Assembly (NCBI GenBank): GCA_015061605.1
Contig: SUWH01000009.1
Span: 35,047-99,046, forward strand
DNA: 64,000 bases
Origin: Lentisphaerota bacterium
GTDB taxonomy: Bacteria; Verrucomicrobiota; Lentisphaeria; Victivallales; Victivallaceae
Direction of reading: 5' to 3'
The position numbers and the translations under genes were made by a program. Position 1 is the stretch's first letter; each line of letters begins with the position of its first letter. The notes under the pieces are model-generated. The model saw only the letters and a list, made by a program, of their open reading frames with translations. It was not told where the DNA came from and ran no database searches. Positions 16,310 to 23,606 of this stretch are shown in pieces.

Positions 16310-17899
16310 ATGAAAATCATTCAGTGCGGAATTCTGGGTGCCGCGATGTCGGTCTTGTTGACCTGCGGCTGTTATAATTATAAGGCTCCGGCAGCGGCAG
16401 CTCTCGGGGACAGCTATACTGAACGTAAACGCGATGCCGCGGATGATATATTTAAAGATAAAAAGGAACTGACCCTGCTCGATGCTCAGCGTATTGCCAT
16501 CCGCAACAATCCGACCTATATCGCCGCTTATCACTCCGTGGAAGCCGCACGCATGAGATATTATCAGGCATGGGGTGCTTATTCCCCCACGCTTTCTGCT
16601 TCTTTCAGTATGGGCAACAGCCACAACTGGGTGCGTGATTCAGAGGGAGAGCCCCGCAGGGATGCTTTTTCCACCAATGTCGGTGTCAAGGCAAATTTGC
16701 TGCTGTTTGACGGATTTGCCCGTTATTTCAAGCTGAAAGCTTCCAAGAGCAGTTTGAAATACCAGGAACTTATGGAAGCTGACGCCTGCCGGACGATGAC
16801 TCTGTCTGTGGCATACGCCTATAATACCGTGCTGCTCGCGATTGAACAGCGCCGTATCGCCATGGAAAACCGTAAATTTCAGTTCGATTCACTCCAGAAT
16901 ACCCGCTATAAATTTGAAGCCGGTGCCGCTCCTTTGAGTGATGTTCTCAACTTTGAAATTCAGGTCAATAATGCCGAAGTCAATATGATCGCGGCAGATT
17001 ACTCTTACGATACCGCGATTTATGCCCTGGCGGTTCTTATGGGATATCCTGACGGCGTTCTGCCGGCTGACCTGAAGTTTGCCGGAGACTTCAAATCCAG
17101 TTTCGCCGAACTTCCGGCGGTCGAAATCTATCTGGACGCCGCGCTTGCCAACCGTCCTGACCTTAAAGCCTATCGTGAACAGCTCAATATCGCCAAGTAT
17201 CAGGTCTATCAGGCCTGGAGTGCTTATTCTCCGACGGTCAACGGCTATGTCAATATGGGGTTCAAATCCACCGACCAGGATACCAATTATCCCTACACCA
17301 GCGGTATTTATAATGAAGACTTCAGTCTTGGCTACGGCATCAATGCCGAATGGACGATTTTCAACGGCGCGATCCGCTACAACAAATTGCGTGAAGCACA
17401 GGCTTCCATGGCTGTCGCTGACTTTGAAGTTGCCGCCCGCTGGTTGAAGGTCGTCGATGAGGTTCGTGCCGCTTATGCCAATTACATCCAGAGTGTGAAG
17501 AAAACCAAACTTTACGCCCGCGTCAGAGAACTCTCTGCCAAACAGCGCGACCTCGTGGATGATGAATACCGCGCCGGTAACGCTGAATTGACCCGTCTCA
17601 ATGAAGCCCAGCGCGACCTGGTCGATGCCGAAACCAGTCTTGCTTCCAGTTACATCAATGTTCAGAATGCCAAAGCTCAGCTCGATTCTGTTGTCGGCGG
17701 AAACACCGCTGAATACTATCTCAATGTCGATGAAAAGAATAGTCAGCAGAGCTACCCCGGTCTGGGAAATCTTCCCGAACCGGATGTCAAGGCTGCCACT
17801 CCGGCTGAAACCAAGGCTGCTGTCCCGGCTGCCCCGGCTCAAGGGGCTGCGATCCCGGCTATTCCGGCAAGCGCAACTGCCAAGCCGGCTGCCAGATAA
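16310..17899 (+). CDS. TolC-family outer-membrane efflux lipoprotein
   Basis: 529 residues. The N terminus is a lipoprotein signal (LLTCG followed by Cys at about 22). The body has the two-fold repeated outer-membrane efflux pattern: coiled-coil helices separated by beta segments (YYQAWGAYSPTLSA near 80 and YQAWSAYSPTVNGYVNMG near 300 are internal repeats), with LDAQRIAIRNNPTYIAAY and LDAALANRPDLKAYREQL at matching positions. It ends in an Ala/Pro-rich low-complexity tail (APAQGAAIPAIPASA). It should form the outer-membrane channel of a tripartite pump, but no inner-membrane or adaptor gene is adjacent. First gene of a tight operon with def. Confidence 0.9.
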   Translation: MKIIQCGILGAAMSVLLTCGCYNYKAPAAAALGDSYTERKRDAADDIFKDKKELTLLDAQRIAIRNNPTYIAAYHSVEAARMRYYQAWGAYSPTLSASFSMGNSHNWVRDSEGEPRRDAFSTNVGVKANLLLFDGFARYFKLKASKSSLKYQELMEADACRTMTLSVAYAYNTVLLAIEQRRIAMENRKFQFDSLQNTRYKFEAGAAPLSDVLNFEIQVNNAEVNMIAADYSYDTAIYALAVLMGYPDGVLPADLKFAGDFKSSFAELPAVEIYLDAALANRPDLKAYREQLNIAKYQVYQAWSAYSPTVNGYVNMGFKSTDQDTNYPYTSGIYNEDFSLGYGINAEWTIFNGAIRYNKLREAQASMAVADFEVAARWLKVVDEVRAAYANYIQSVKKTKLYARVRELSAKQRDLVDDEYRAGNAELTRLNEAQRDLVDAETSLASSYINVQNAKAQLDSVVGGNTAEYYLNVDEKNSQQSYPGLGNLPEPDVKAATPAETKAAVPAAPAQGAAIPAIPASATAKPAAR

Positions 17900-17915
17900 A
17901 ATTTGGTAACAACCT

Positions 17916-18497
17916 ATGATATTCAAAAAGAACGGTAACAGGATAGTCTATACTGTCGGAGCACCGGTGTTGCGGAAAATCGCGGCACCGGTTGCTGTCG
18001 TTGATGACAATATCCGCAAGTTGGCTTCCGATATGATCGATGCCATGGGATATTTTAACGGTATCGGACTCGCGGCTCCCCAGTATGGAGAATCGTTGAG
18101 ACTGGTGGTTATCGATGTGCCGCAGGAGAGCAATACCGGTTCTCCGGGCGAAGCACTGCTGCTGCCGAAGATGCCGCTGGTGTTGGTCAATCCGGAGATC
18201 GTAATGAGTTCTGAAAAGAGTGCCAGTCGCGAAGAAGGCTGTCTTTCTGTTCCCGGTTTGTACGCTCCGGTATGCCGTCCGGAACGGGTGGTTCTGCGCA
18301 CGCAGATCATGGATGGTGATTTTATTGAAATCGAGTGCGGCGGTCTGCTCGGACGTTGTATCCAGCATGAGCTGGATCATCTGGACGGTAAGCTTTTCAC
18401 TGACCGGGTCGAACCGGATACCGCCCGGCAGATCCGCGGTGATCTCGACCGCCTGACCCGGATCGGTCAGAGCCGTAATTTTCGCAGGAATAAATAA
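17916..18497 (+). CDS. def: Peptide deformylase
   Basis: 193 residues. It removes the formyl group from N-terminal Met. All three motifs are present: GIGLAAPQ (about 49), EEGCLSVPG (about 106) and QHELDHLDG (about 150), giving the Cys/His/His metal ligands and catalytic Glu. It lies 16 bp after the tolC-like gene and 2 bp before the next gene. Confidence 0.97.
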   Translation: MIFKKNGNRIVYTVGAPVLRKIAAPVAVVDDNIRKLASDMIDAMGYFNGIGLAAPQYGESLRLVVIDVPQESNTGSPGEALLLPKMPLVLVNPEIVMSSEKSASREEGCLSVPGLYAPVCRPERVVLRTQIMDGDFIEIECGGLLGRCIQHELDHLDGKLFTDRVEPDTARQIRGDLDRLTRIGQSRNFRRNK

Positions 18498-18499
18498 AA

Positions 18500-19453
18500 A
18501 TGAATTTCTTTAAAGCGTTTTTTGCCGCTTGCCGGGGGCCGGCTTCTTTTGTCGATTTGCGCCGTCAGGCGGGATGGCGGGTCATCGTACATCTCATATT
18601 GACCATACTGTTGAGTTCGATTTGCATCGGCATCGGCCGTTACTGTGCGCTGAAGTATTTCTGGGCGCAGGCAGAACAGCAGTTTGTCGAGATATTCGGT
18701 AACGGTATCGCTGTCGGAAAAAACGGGATGCTTCCGGAAAAAGATGTTGATATCAGCCGCCGTCAGGAGTTGCCTTACAATGGTCTTCTGCTCTACATTT
18801 CTCCCAAAGGTGCGGAGAAAAACTATTCCGATGAAACTCTGGAAGTCCGCAACTTTATTCTGGTCTGGACTCCGGGATATGCGGCAATTGCCTTGCGGAA
18901 CCGGGAAAACGGCCGGTGGAGTTTCGCCGCTTCTGACGCCGCACAGGGGGAACTGGTTTCCCGTATGGTTCAGCAGAACGACGGATCTTTGAAAAACGGA
19001 CTTACTCTGGATGAACTGCGTAAAGAAATATTATCCCTTGCCGCATTGCCGCTGCCTGAAAATTTCAAAAACTTTAAGGAAAGCGGATTTATCCCTGCTC
19101 AATCGCTTTTCAAAATGTTGCGCGGTTCCATGGCGGCTGTCAACGGTGGAGCGTATTTCCGGTTGACCTTCTTTCTGGTTGTGTTCGGTGCTTTTGCCTA
19201 CATGATGATCTTCTTTCTGGCGGAACTTTTCCCCGGCGCAGAGAAAAAAATTTCTTCCGCTGAGATGTGGAAGATCGTCCTTTATGCCGCCTGTCCGGTG
19301 ATCGCTGTCGTAAACTGTTTCCCCATGCTTCAACTTCCGTTTGAATCATGGTATGAAAAAATATTTCTGGTCGCATGGATAATCTATATCAACATTATCA
19401 AACGCTGGTTGGAGAGAAACAGCGAACTTATCGAAAATCAGGAGAAACAATAA
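18500..19453 (+). CDS. Integral membrane protein, possibly DUF1189-like
   Basis: 317 residues. A hydrophobic helix at about 30-50, an extracytoplasmic region of about 160 residues, then four helices (about 205-225, 245-265 and two near the C terminus). The start FFKAFFAACRGPASFVDLRR and overall layout recall DUF1189 membrane proteins; this is a weak match by eye. It lies 2 bp after def and 1 bp before the next gene, so it is co-transcribed. Confidence 0.55.
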   Translation: MNFFKAFFAACRGPASFVDLRRQAGWRVIVHLILTILLSSICIGIGRYCALKYFWAQAEQQFVEIFGNGIAVGKNGMLPEKDVDISRRQELPYNGLLLYISPKGAEKNYSDETLEVRNFILVWTPGYAAIALRNRENGRWSFAASDAAQGELVSRMVQQNDGSLKNGLTLDELRKEILSLAALPLPENFKNFKESGFIPAQSLFKMLRGSMAAVNGGAYFRLTFFLVVFGAFAYMMIFFLAELFPGAEKKISSAEMWKIVLYAACPVIAVVNCFPMLQLPFESWYEKIFLVAWIIYINIIKRWLERNSELIENQEKQ

Positions 19454-19454
19454 A

Positions 19455-20195
19455 ATGGATGATCTTCGCAATTTTTTCACCATCCCCGGATGGTATCAGC
19501 CGCTTTCGCCATTCACCTTTGAAACCAAATTTGTGAAATTGCGCACTGATGCTATCGCCGCTCTGGCTGACTCTTACAACAGCGGCGCGGATATATCCAT
19601 GGATTGTGAAATGTCCAAACAGGTCATTGCCGATTTGCGTCCGGTGATGAAAAAAATCTCCGGTAACAGCTTTGTTTCTGTCGATTGCTGCGCGCCCACT
19701 GATACGGAACGCTTCGTTTCCAAAGGCGGTGCGGTATTTTCTCCTGAAAGTGCATGGTTCTTCCTTGCCCGCAGCAAAAAGGTCGCCAAAGCCGCCGCCG
19801 CCGGAAAAGTCGAATATGTCTGTATCCGTCCTTACCGGCACATCAGCAAAGCACGGGAATTCCGTTTGTTCGTATACGAGGGTAAACTTTCTGCAATGAG
19901 CCAGTACAACCTCAACCGCCATTACCGCCGTCTTGAAGGTTTCCGCAAACGTTACTGGAAACTGGCTGAACAATTCGTTCAGGATGTCGTCTGGCGTATC
20001 CCCGTAAAAACTCTGGTGATAGACGTATACTTCACCAGCAGTGAACGCTTCATCATCATCGACCTCAACTGCTGGGGCAAACCCACTGATCCGCTGCTTT
20101 TGAACACATGGGATCGCGACTGGAATGAAGTTGCGGGCATTCAACTGATTCCTCCTCCGACCAAGATCAGCGGCGAAGTAAAAGTTTCTTTTTAA
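19455..20195 (+). CDS. D123/Cdc123-like ATP-grasp protein
   Basis: 246 residues. The second half carries the D123 pattern: CIRPYRHISKAREFRLFVYEGKL, SQYNLNRHY, VIDVYFTSSERFIIIDLNCW and TDPLLLNTW. These correspond to the R...EFR.FV, ISQ, DVYID and D.NP(W) blocks of Cdc123, an atypical ATP-grasp protein that helps eIF2 assembly in eukaryotes. Bacterial relatives have no assigned role. Last gene of the tolC-like/def operon; a repeat element begins 14 nt after its stop codon. Confidence 0.65.
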   Translation: MDDLRNFFTIPGWYQPLSPFTFETKFVKLRTDAIAALADSYNSGADISMDCEMSKQVIADLRPVMKKISGNSFVSVDCCAPTDTERFVSKGGAVFSPESAWFFLARSKKVAKAAAAGKVEYVCIRPYRHISKAREFRLFVYEGKLSAMSQYNLNRHYRRLEGFRKRYWKLAEQFVQDVVWRIPVKTLVIDVYFTSSERFIIIDLNCWGKPTDPLLLNTWDRDWNEVAGIQLIPPPTKISGEVKVSF

Positions 20196-20208
20196 TGGTG
20201 TCGTCTTT

Positions 20209-20440
20209 CCAATAGGGGGTGCGGCGCGCCCTCGTGCGCACTGACTTGGGAAGTTGAGGGCTCGGGAACGCAAGTTCACCTCGCCCCGCAACTTCCCGGT
20301 GTCATCATCGCACGATCATCGCGCCGATTGGAACGGGGGAGGTTGGCGGAACTGCGCTACGGGAGTTTGCGCCTGTCGCCGGGCTGAAGCCCGGCAGGCG
20401 AGTGGTAGTGTTTGATTCCGCCTGACGGCGGATTTTTTTT
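20209..20440 (+). ncRNA. Candidate structured RNA/hairpin element, copy 1
   Basis: Nested pairings are visible: CCAAT/ATTGG (20209-20213 with 20327-20331), GGCGCG/CGCGCC (20223-20228 with 20320-20325), TCGTGCG/CGCACGA (20232-20238 with 20309-20315), TGAC/GTCA, then GGGAAGTTG/CAACTTCCC (20248-20256 with 20289-20297). The tip is GAAC-GCAA-GTTC with a GNRA loop. Next come a strong hairpin (GCCGGGC-TGAA-GCCCGGC near 20375-20392) and CCGCC-TGAC-GGCGG with a T-run near 20440, which is terminator-like. The copy at 22654 keeps the outer helices but has a different inner stem that still pairs. It may be a transcript or a REP-like DNA element. Confidence 0.5.
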
Positions 20441-20441
20441 T

Positions 20442-20530
20442 AAGTCCGATCAAGCCCGACCAACGGGAAGGGCGCGACACCTCGCTGCGGCACGTTTGCC
20501 GCCGCCTGACGGCGGATTTTTTTTGAACTG
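20442..20530 (+). repeat. GC-rich repeat unit gamma, copy 1
   Basis: A 63-bp unit (20442-20504, from AAGTCCGATCAAGCCCGACC to the CACGTTTGCCGCCG end) is followed by CCGCCTGACGGCGG and a T-run. The same unit recurs at 21091-21153, 21171-21217 (partial), 23021-23083 and 23083-23140. Confidence 0.8.
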
Positions 20531-20839
20531 CAAAAAGACGCGGCTTGGAAAGAGTCTGCGAGGCGGTTGCCGCCGAGCGCGCAGGCGGAACGGAGCGAAC
20601 CGCCGGTTAGCAGCCGGCGGACGCGCTGAAGAAATTCAGCGCGGGCAGAGGAAGCCGAGCAGTAAGCCGCGAGTGAAGCCGATGTAATCGGCTGAACGCA
20701 GGCGCTGTAATCAGCGGGAAAAAGCCAATCCGGCTTGTGCGCGAGAGGGAGGCGGAAAAGGGGGGAGTCCGGCGGGGGGAAATCCGGAACGGATGTCCCC
20801 CTCCGGCAAGGCTGTCGGCGTCCAACAAACGTACTGTAT
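20531..20839. other. Hairpin-rich GC-rich intergenic stretch
   Basis: No credible gene. Several perfect hairpins are packed between 20580 and 20720: CCGCCGG/CCGGCGG (20600-20620), CGCGCTGAA-GAAA-TTCAGCGCG (20622-20643, GNRA loop) and AGCCGA/TCGGCT. It could be part of the same repeat family or an unrecognised RNA. Confidence 0.45.
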
Positions 20840-21679
20840 TTACGGTAAACACACTCCGGAAACCTTGAACACCGTATAGCATAATATTACACCAGTGGCA
20901 CCGCATATGCTCCTGTAAAACGTGAAGCTTTTTATGATCTGTACCTGTCGTCCTGCCATCAGTCTTTGTTTCGCTGCGCCGTGATAAGACTGGAATGGCG
21001 GGCGATTGTGCCCGGCAGGCGTGAGGTAGTGTTGAGTTGCGCCGCTTGCGCGGCTTATGTTATGTTCCGCCTGACGGCGGATTTTTTTTAAAGTCCGATC
21101 AAGCCCGACCAACGGGAAGGGCGCGACACCTCGCTGCGGCACGTTTGCCGCCGCCTGACGGCGGTTGTTCGACCAACGGGATGGGCGCGACACCTCGCTG
21201 CGGCACGTTTGCCGCCGTTTCTGTTTCCTGAACTCATAAGGATTTACGGGGGCAGGGTCTGCCCATAAGCCTTTTTTATCTGCCCTTGCCTGTTTTTCAG
21301 CTTGAATGTATTCAGGGGTTTTATCGTAATGGCAGTAGTGCCACGCATACCCGTTTTGAACCATCACAAGATTGATTTCAACTCCGTCACAGTACACAAC
21401 TCCAACTATTCTGCCGTAACGGTCAACCGCTTTGTATCTGACAGTAACTTGTTTGCCGAAAATCAACGCGGATAAAAACTGTTTGGCTTTGCTGCCGAAT
21501 GCTTGTTTCTTTTCGGGAGCATCGATTTTATCAAGGCGGATTTTGAAATTGCCTTTGTCCATTTCATCTAAAACAGTAATAGTATCACCGTCATAAACAG
21601 CAACTACCTTTCCTTTGATTTCAGCAGAAAAGAGAGAAAGAGAGAGAAAAAGTAAAGAGAGTAAAAACATGTGTTTCAC
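20840..21679 (-). CDS. Thermonuclease (SNase-like), 3' end extended by repeat DNA
   Basis: 279 residues from GTG 21677-21679 (GGAAA 8 nt upstream; ATG 21668-21670 is an alternative). Signal peptide (FLLSLLFLSLSLFSA) followed by an SNase/OB-fold domain: VVAVYDGDTITVLD, RLDKIDAPEKKQAFG, VTVRYKAVDRYGRIVGVVY, DKKGLWADPAPVNPYEFRK. The catalytic Arg/Glu/Arg pattern looks intact. After KQKR the frame enters repeat unit gamma (minus strand of 21217-21091) and continues about 130 residues through repeats. The native stop therefore seems lost, and the tail is unlikely to be functional. Exported nuclease that would degrade DNA or RNA. Confidence 0.85.
   Translation of the reverse strand: MKHMFLLSLLFLSLSLFSAEIKGKVVAVYDGDTITVLDEMDKGNFKIRLDKIDAPEKKQAFGSKAKQFLSALIFGKQVTVRYKAVDRYGRIVGVVYCDGVEINLVMVQNGYAWHYCHYDKTPEYIQAEKQARADKKGLWADPAPVNPYEFRKQKRRQTCRSEVSRPSRWSNNRRQAAANVPQRGVAPFPLVGLDRTLKKIRRQAEHNISRASGATQHYLTPAGHNRPPFQSYHGAAKQRLMAGRQVQIIKSFTFYRSICGATGVILCYTVFKVSGVCLP
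21091..21217 (+). repeat. Repeat unit gamma, copies 2 and 3, inside the nuclease 3' end
   Basis: Copy 2 at 21091-21153 and partial copy 3 at 21171-21217, separated by CCGCCTGACGGCGG. A REP-like hairpin and the block CCGCTTGCGCGGCTTATGTT (21042-21061), shared with 23141-23160, lie just to the left. Confidence 0.8.
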
Positions 21680-21743
21680 TGTGGCGGTTTCCTTTGAGTT
21701 TTTAGGGAAACACCACAAAAAAAGAGGTGCATCCCTGTTTGTA

Positions 21744-21886
21744 CACCTCTGCAACACCTACCACAGTGTCCCAATAAAATACAAAGCAGAAATGCACCGT
21801 ATATGCGTAAACATACACGGCACAAAATTTGCACTTTATTGGGTTAAGGCTATTACAAGGTGGTAGAATTTGCAGAGGTAGCCTTT
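21744..21886. repeat. Imperfect palindrome about 140 bp (MITE-like or bidirectional terminator)
   Basis: Left arm CACCTCTGCAA...TACCAC (21744-21764) pairs with GTGGTAGAATTTGCAGAGGTA (21861-21881), 17 of 21 positions. Further in, CCCAATAAA (21770-21778) pairs with TTTATTGGG (21836-21843 region). The centre, GCACCGTATATG/CATACACGGCAC, also pairs. A T-run follows at 21883. The rest of the 21680-22170 gap is AT-rich; besides the repeat tail at 22060 I see nothing in it. Confidence 0.5.
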
Positions 21887-22059
21887 TTTATGCTATATAG
21901 TTGTTTTAATCAAAAGTTTTTAGTTTTGCTGCTTTTTCGCCTTTCCTGCTGGTTAAAATAAACACTCCACAATATAGCACTGCAAAGGCAAAATTTCAAC
22001 TTTAAGTTATGGATTTTTCCAAAGTGAAAACATTTTGTTACAGTGAATTCATGGGGTGT

Positions 22060-22090
22060 GCCGCCGTCCGTTGTTTTTTTTATGAGATGT
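22060..22090 (+). repeat. Dispersed repeat tail, copy 2
   Basis: GCCGCCGTCCGTTG, then a T-run and ATGAGATGT. It matches the tails at 3506-3533 and 23504-23534. The body of the repeat is missing here. It lies 80 nt before ybaK. Confidence 0.55.
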
Positions 22091-22170
22091 CGGCGCGGAA
22101 TATTGGAAATTCTGCTGTCGGCGGTGTAAATTATCTTTGGGACAGATACAATTTTGGAAAAGGTTAAAAT

Positions 22171-22644
22171 ATGGCAGTAAAAACCAACGCTCTGCGGCTA
22201 ATCGAAAGTGCCGGGATCGGATTTGACGCATTTGAATACGATATATCCGACGGCATGATCGATGCCGTTTCCATCGCCCGCAAGATCGGCCGCTCTTCAG
22301 AAGAGGTCTTCAAAACTCTGGTCACCGAAGACCCGCACCACGAACACTTCGTCTTTGTCATCCCCGCCTGTGCCGAACTGGATCTTAAAAAAGCAGCCAA
22401 AGCTGCCGGCAAAAAAAGTATCGACCTTATTCCATCCAAACAACTGCTCGGTTTGACCGGATATATCCACGGCGGATGCTCTCCGGTCGGAATGAAAAAA
22501 GCGTTTCCCACCTTTATCGACGAAACTGCCATCCTCTATGAAACCATCTGTGTTTCCGGCGGCAGAGTCGGTTTGAATATCGCCATCGCCCCGGAAGATC
22601 TTGCCGGAGTTACTGCCGCCGAATTTCTTGATTTGACGAAATAG
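22171..22644 (+). CDS. ybaK: YbaK/EbsC-family aminoacyl-tRNA deacylase
   Basis: 157 residues, full length for YbaK, which hydrolyses mischarged Cys-tRNA(Pro). It shows the family landmarks TNALRLIESAGIGFD..EYD, EEVFKTLVT, ELDLKKAAKAAGKKSIDLIP, LTGYIHGGCSPVGMKK (the GGxSPxG loop) and SGGRVGLNIAIAPEDL. A GG-rich site (AAAAGGTTAAAAT) precedes the ATG. It is flanked on both sides by repeat DNA. Confidence 0.93.
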   Translation: MAVKTNALRLIESAGIGFDAFEYDISDGMIDAVSIARKIGRSSEEVFKTLVTEDPHHEHFVFVIPACAELDLKKAAKAAGKKSIDLIPSKQLLGLTGYIHGGCSPVGMKKAFPTFIDETAILYETICVSGGRVGLNIAIAPEDLAGVTAAEFLDLTK

Positions 22645-22653
22645 GCGGTTTTT

Positions 22654-22774
22654 CCAAGAGGGAGGGCGGCGCGCCCTCGTGCGCACTGACTTGAAAAGCC
22701 GGGAGCTCGTGAACGGAAGTTCACGTCGTCCCGGCTTTTCTGCGTCATTATCGCACGATCATCGCGCCGATTGG
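22654..22774 (+). ncRNA. Candidate structured RNA/hairpin element, copy 2
   Basis: Same outer helices as copy 1: CCAA/TTGG, GGCGCG/CGCGCC (22668-22673 with 22763-22768), TCGTGCG/CGCACGA (22677-22683 with 22752-22758), TGAC/GTCA. The inner stem is a different sequence, GAAAAGCCGGG/CCCGGCTTTTC (22693-22703 with 22730-22740). The tip is GTGAAC-GGAA-GTTCAC, again a GNRA loop. It begins 10 nt after the ybaK stop. Confidence 0.5.
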
Positions 22775-23020
22775 AACGGGGGAGGTTGGCGGAACTGCGC
22801 TGCGGGAGTTTGCGCCTGTCGCCGGGCTGAAGCCCGGCAGGCGTGAGGTAGTGTTTGATTCCGCCTGACGGCGGTTGTTTTTTTTATCGCACGATCATCG
22901 CGCCGATTGCAGCGGGGGAGGTTGGCGGAACTGCGCTGCGGGAGTTTGCGCCTGTCGCCGGGCTGAAGCCCGGCAGGCGAGAGGTAGTGTTTGATTCCGC
23001 CTGACGGCGGATTTTTTTTA
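22775..23020 (+). repeat. Downstream repeat block, two tandem copies
   Basis: GGGGGAGGTTGGCGGAACTG...GCCGGGCTGAAGCCCGGC...CCGCCTGACGGCGG occurs at about 22778-22875 and again at about 22915-23010. The second copy is preceded by only the 3' half of the structured element (TATCGCACGATCATCGCGCC at 22886-22905), i.e. a truncated third element. Confidence 0.75.
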
Positions 23021-23200
23021 AAGTCCGATCAAGCCCGACCAACGGGAAGGGCGCGACACCTCGCTGCGGCACGTTTGCCGCCGATCAAGCCCGACCAACG
23101 GGGAAGGGCGCGACACCTCGCTGCGGCACGTTTGCCGCCGCCGCTTGCGCGGCTTATGTTATGTTCCGCCTGTCGTCCGGCTTTCGCCGGACAGGCGGGA
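23021..23200 (+). repeat. Repeat unit gamma copies 4 and 5 plus REP-like hairpin
   Basis: Units at 23021-23083 and 23083-23140, then CCGCTTGCGCGGCTTATGTT and a hairpin CGCCTGTC(G)TCCGGC/GCCGGACAGGCG (about 23168-23198). From 23201 to 23388 no gene is visible; it holds only a perfect 8-bp hairpin GTTTTGCC-CA-GGCAAAAC (23313-23330). Confidence 0.75.
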
Positions 23201-23388
23201 GGTATCCTCCAAAAAAACACAGCTGTCCCATAAAATAAGAAAAACATCCGTTCCCTCAAATTTTTCAGCAAAAGAAAAATTGAATTTTGAAAAAGTGATT
23301 TTGGCAGATTCTGTTTTGCCCAGGCAAAACGTGCGTGCCGTCAGGCCGCACCGACATTTTACGCCGTGCTAAAAAAAACGGATGATGC

Positions 23389-23534
23389 AATCGGCGGATG
23401 GATCGTGCGGCAATGTCGTGTTTTGCAAGCAAGAAGAGCGGGGAGCATACTCACGTATGTGACCCGCGAGGCGAGCGCAGCAAGGCGCGAGATTGGTCAC
23501 GAGGCGCCGCCGCCCGTTGTTTTTTATGAGATGT
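23389..23534 (+). repeat. Dispersed repeat, copy 3
   Basis: TCGGCGGATGGATC at the left, an inner palindrome CATACTCACGTATG, a CAGCAAGGCGCGAGATTG block, and the tail GCGCCGCCGCCCGTTGTTTTTTATGAGATGT (23504-23534). Related to 3312-3533 and 56714-56869. Confidence 0.55.
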
Positions 23535-23553
23535 TTGTGCAAAAAACAAAAAA

Positions 23554-23584
23554 CAAACGCCGGATTTTTCAACTCCGGCGTTTG
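23554..23584 (-). terminator. Intrinsic terminator of efp
   Basis: 11-bp perfect stem CAAACGCCGGA/TCCGGCGTTTG with a 9-nt loop. On the minus strand it is followed by TTTTTTGTTTTTT. Confidence 0.93.
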
Positions 23585-23606
23585 ACATATCAACTGTATC
23601 GGCAGC

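Noticed and set aside
20531..20720. RNase P or tmRNA gene in the hairpin-rich stretch
   Set aside because: The GAGGAAAGTCC/AGAGGAAG-type and tRNA-like conserved segments of these RNAs are not present.
22536..22748. Minus-strand ORF with SQCARGRAALPLGKT peptide (also at 19428-20291)
   Set aside because: Encoded by the structured repeat element and running antisense through ybaK or the D123-like gene; explained by repeat sequence.
20209..23140. Integron cassette array with attC sites
   Set aside because: The outer arms (CCAAT/ATTGG, GGCGCG/CGCGCC) lack the AAC/GTT core expected of attC, and no integrase gene is in the window.
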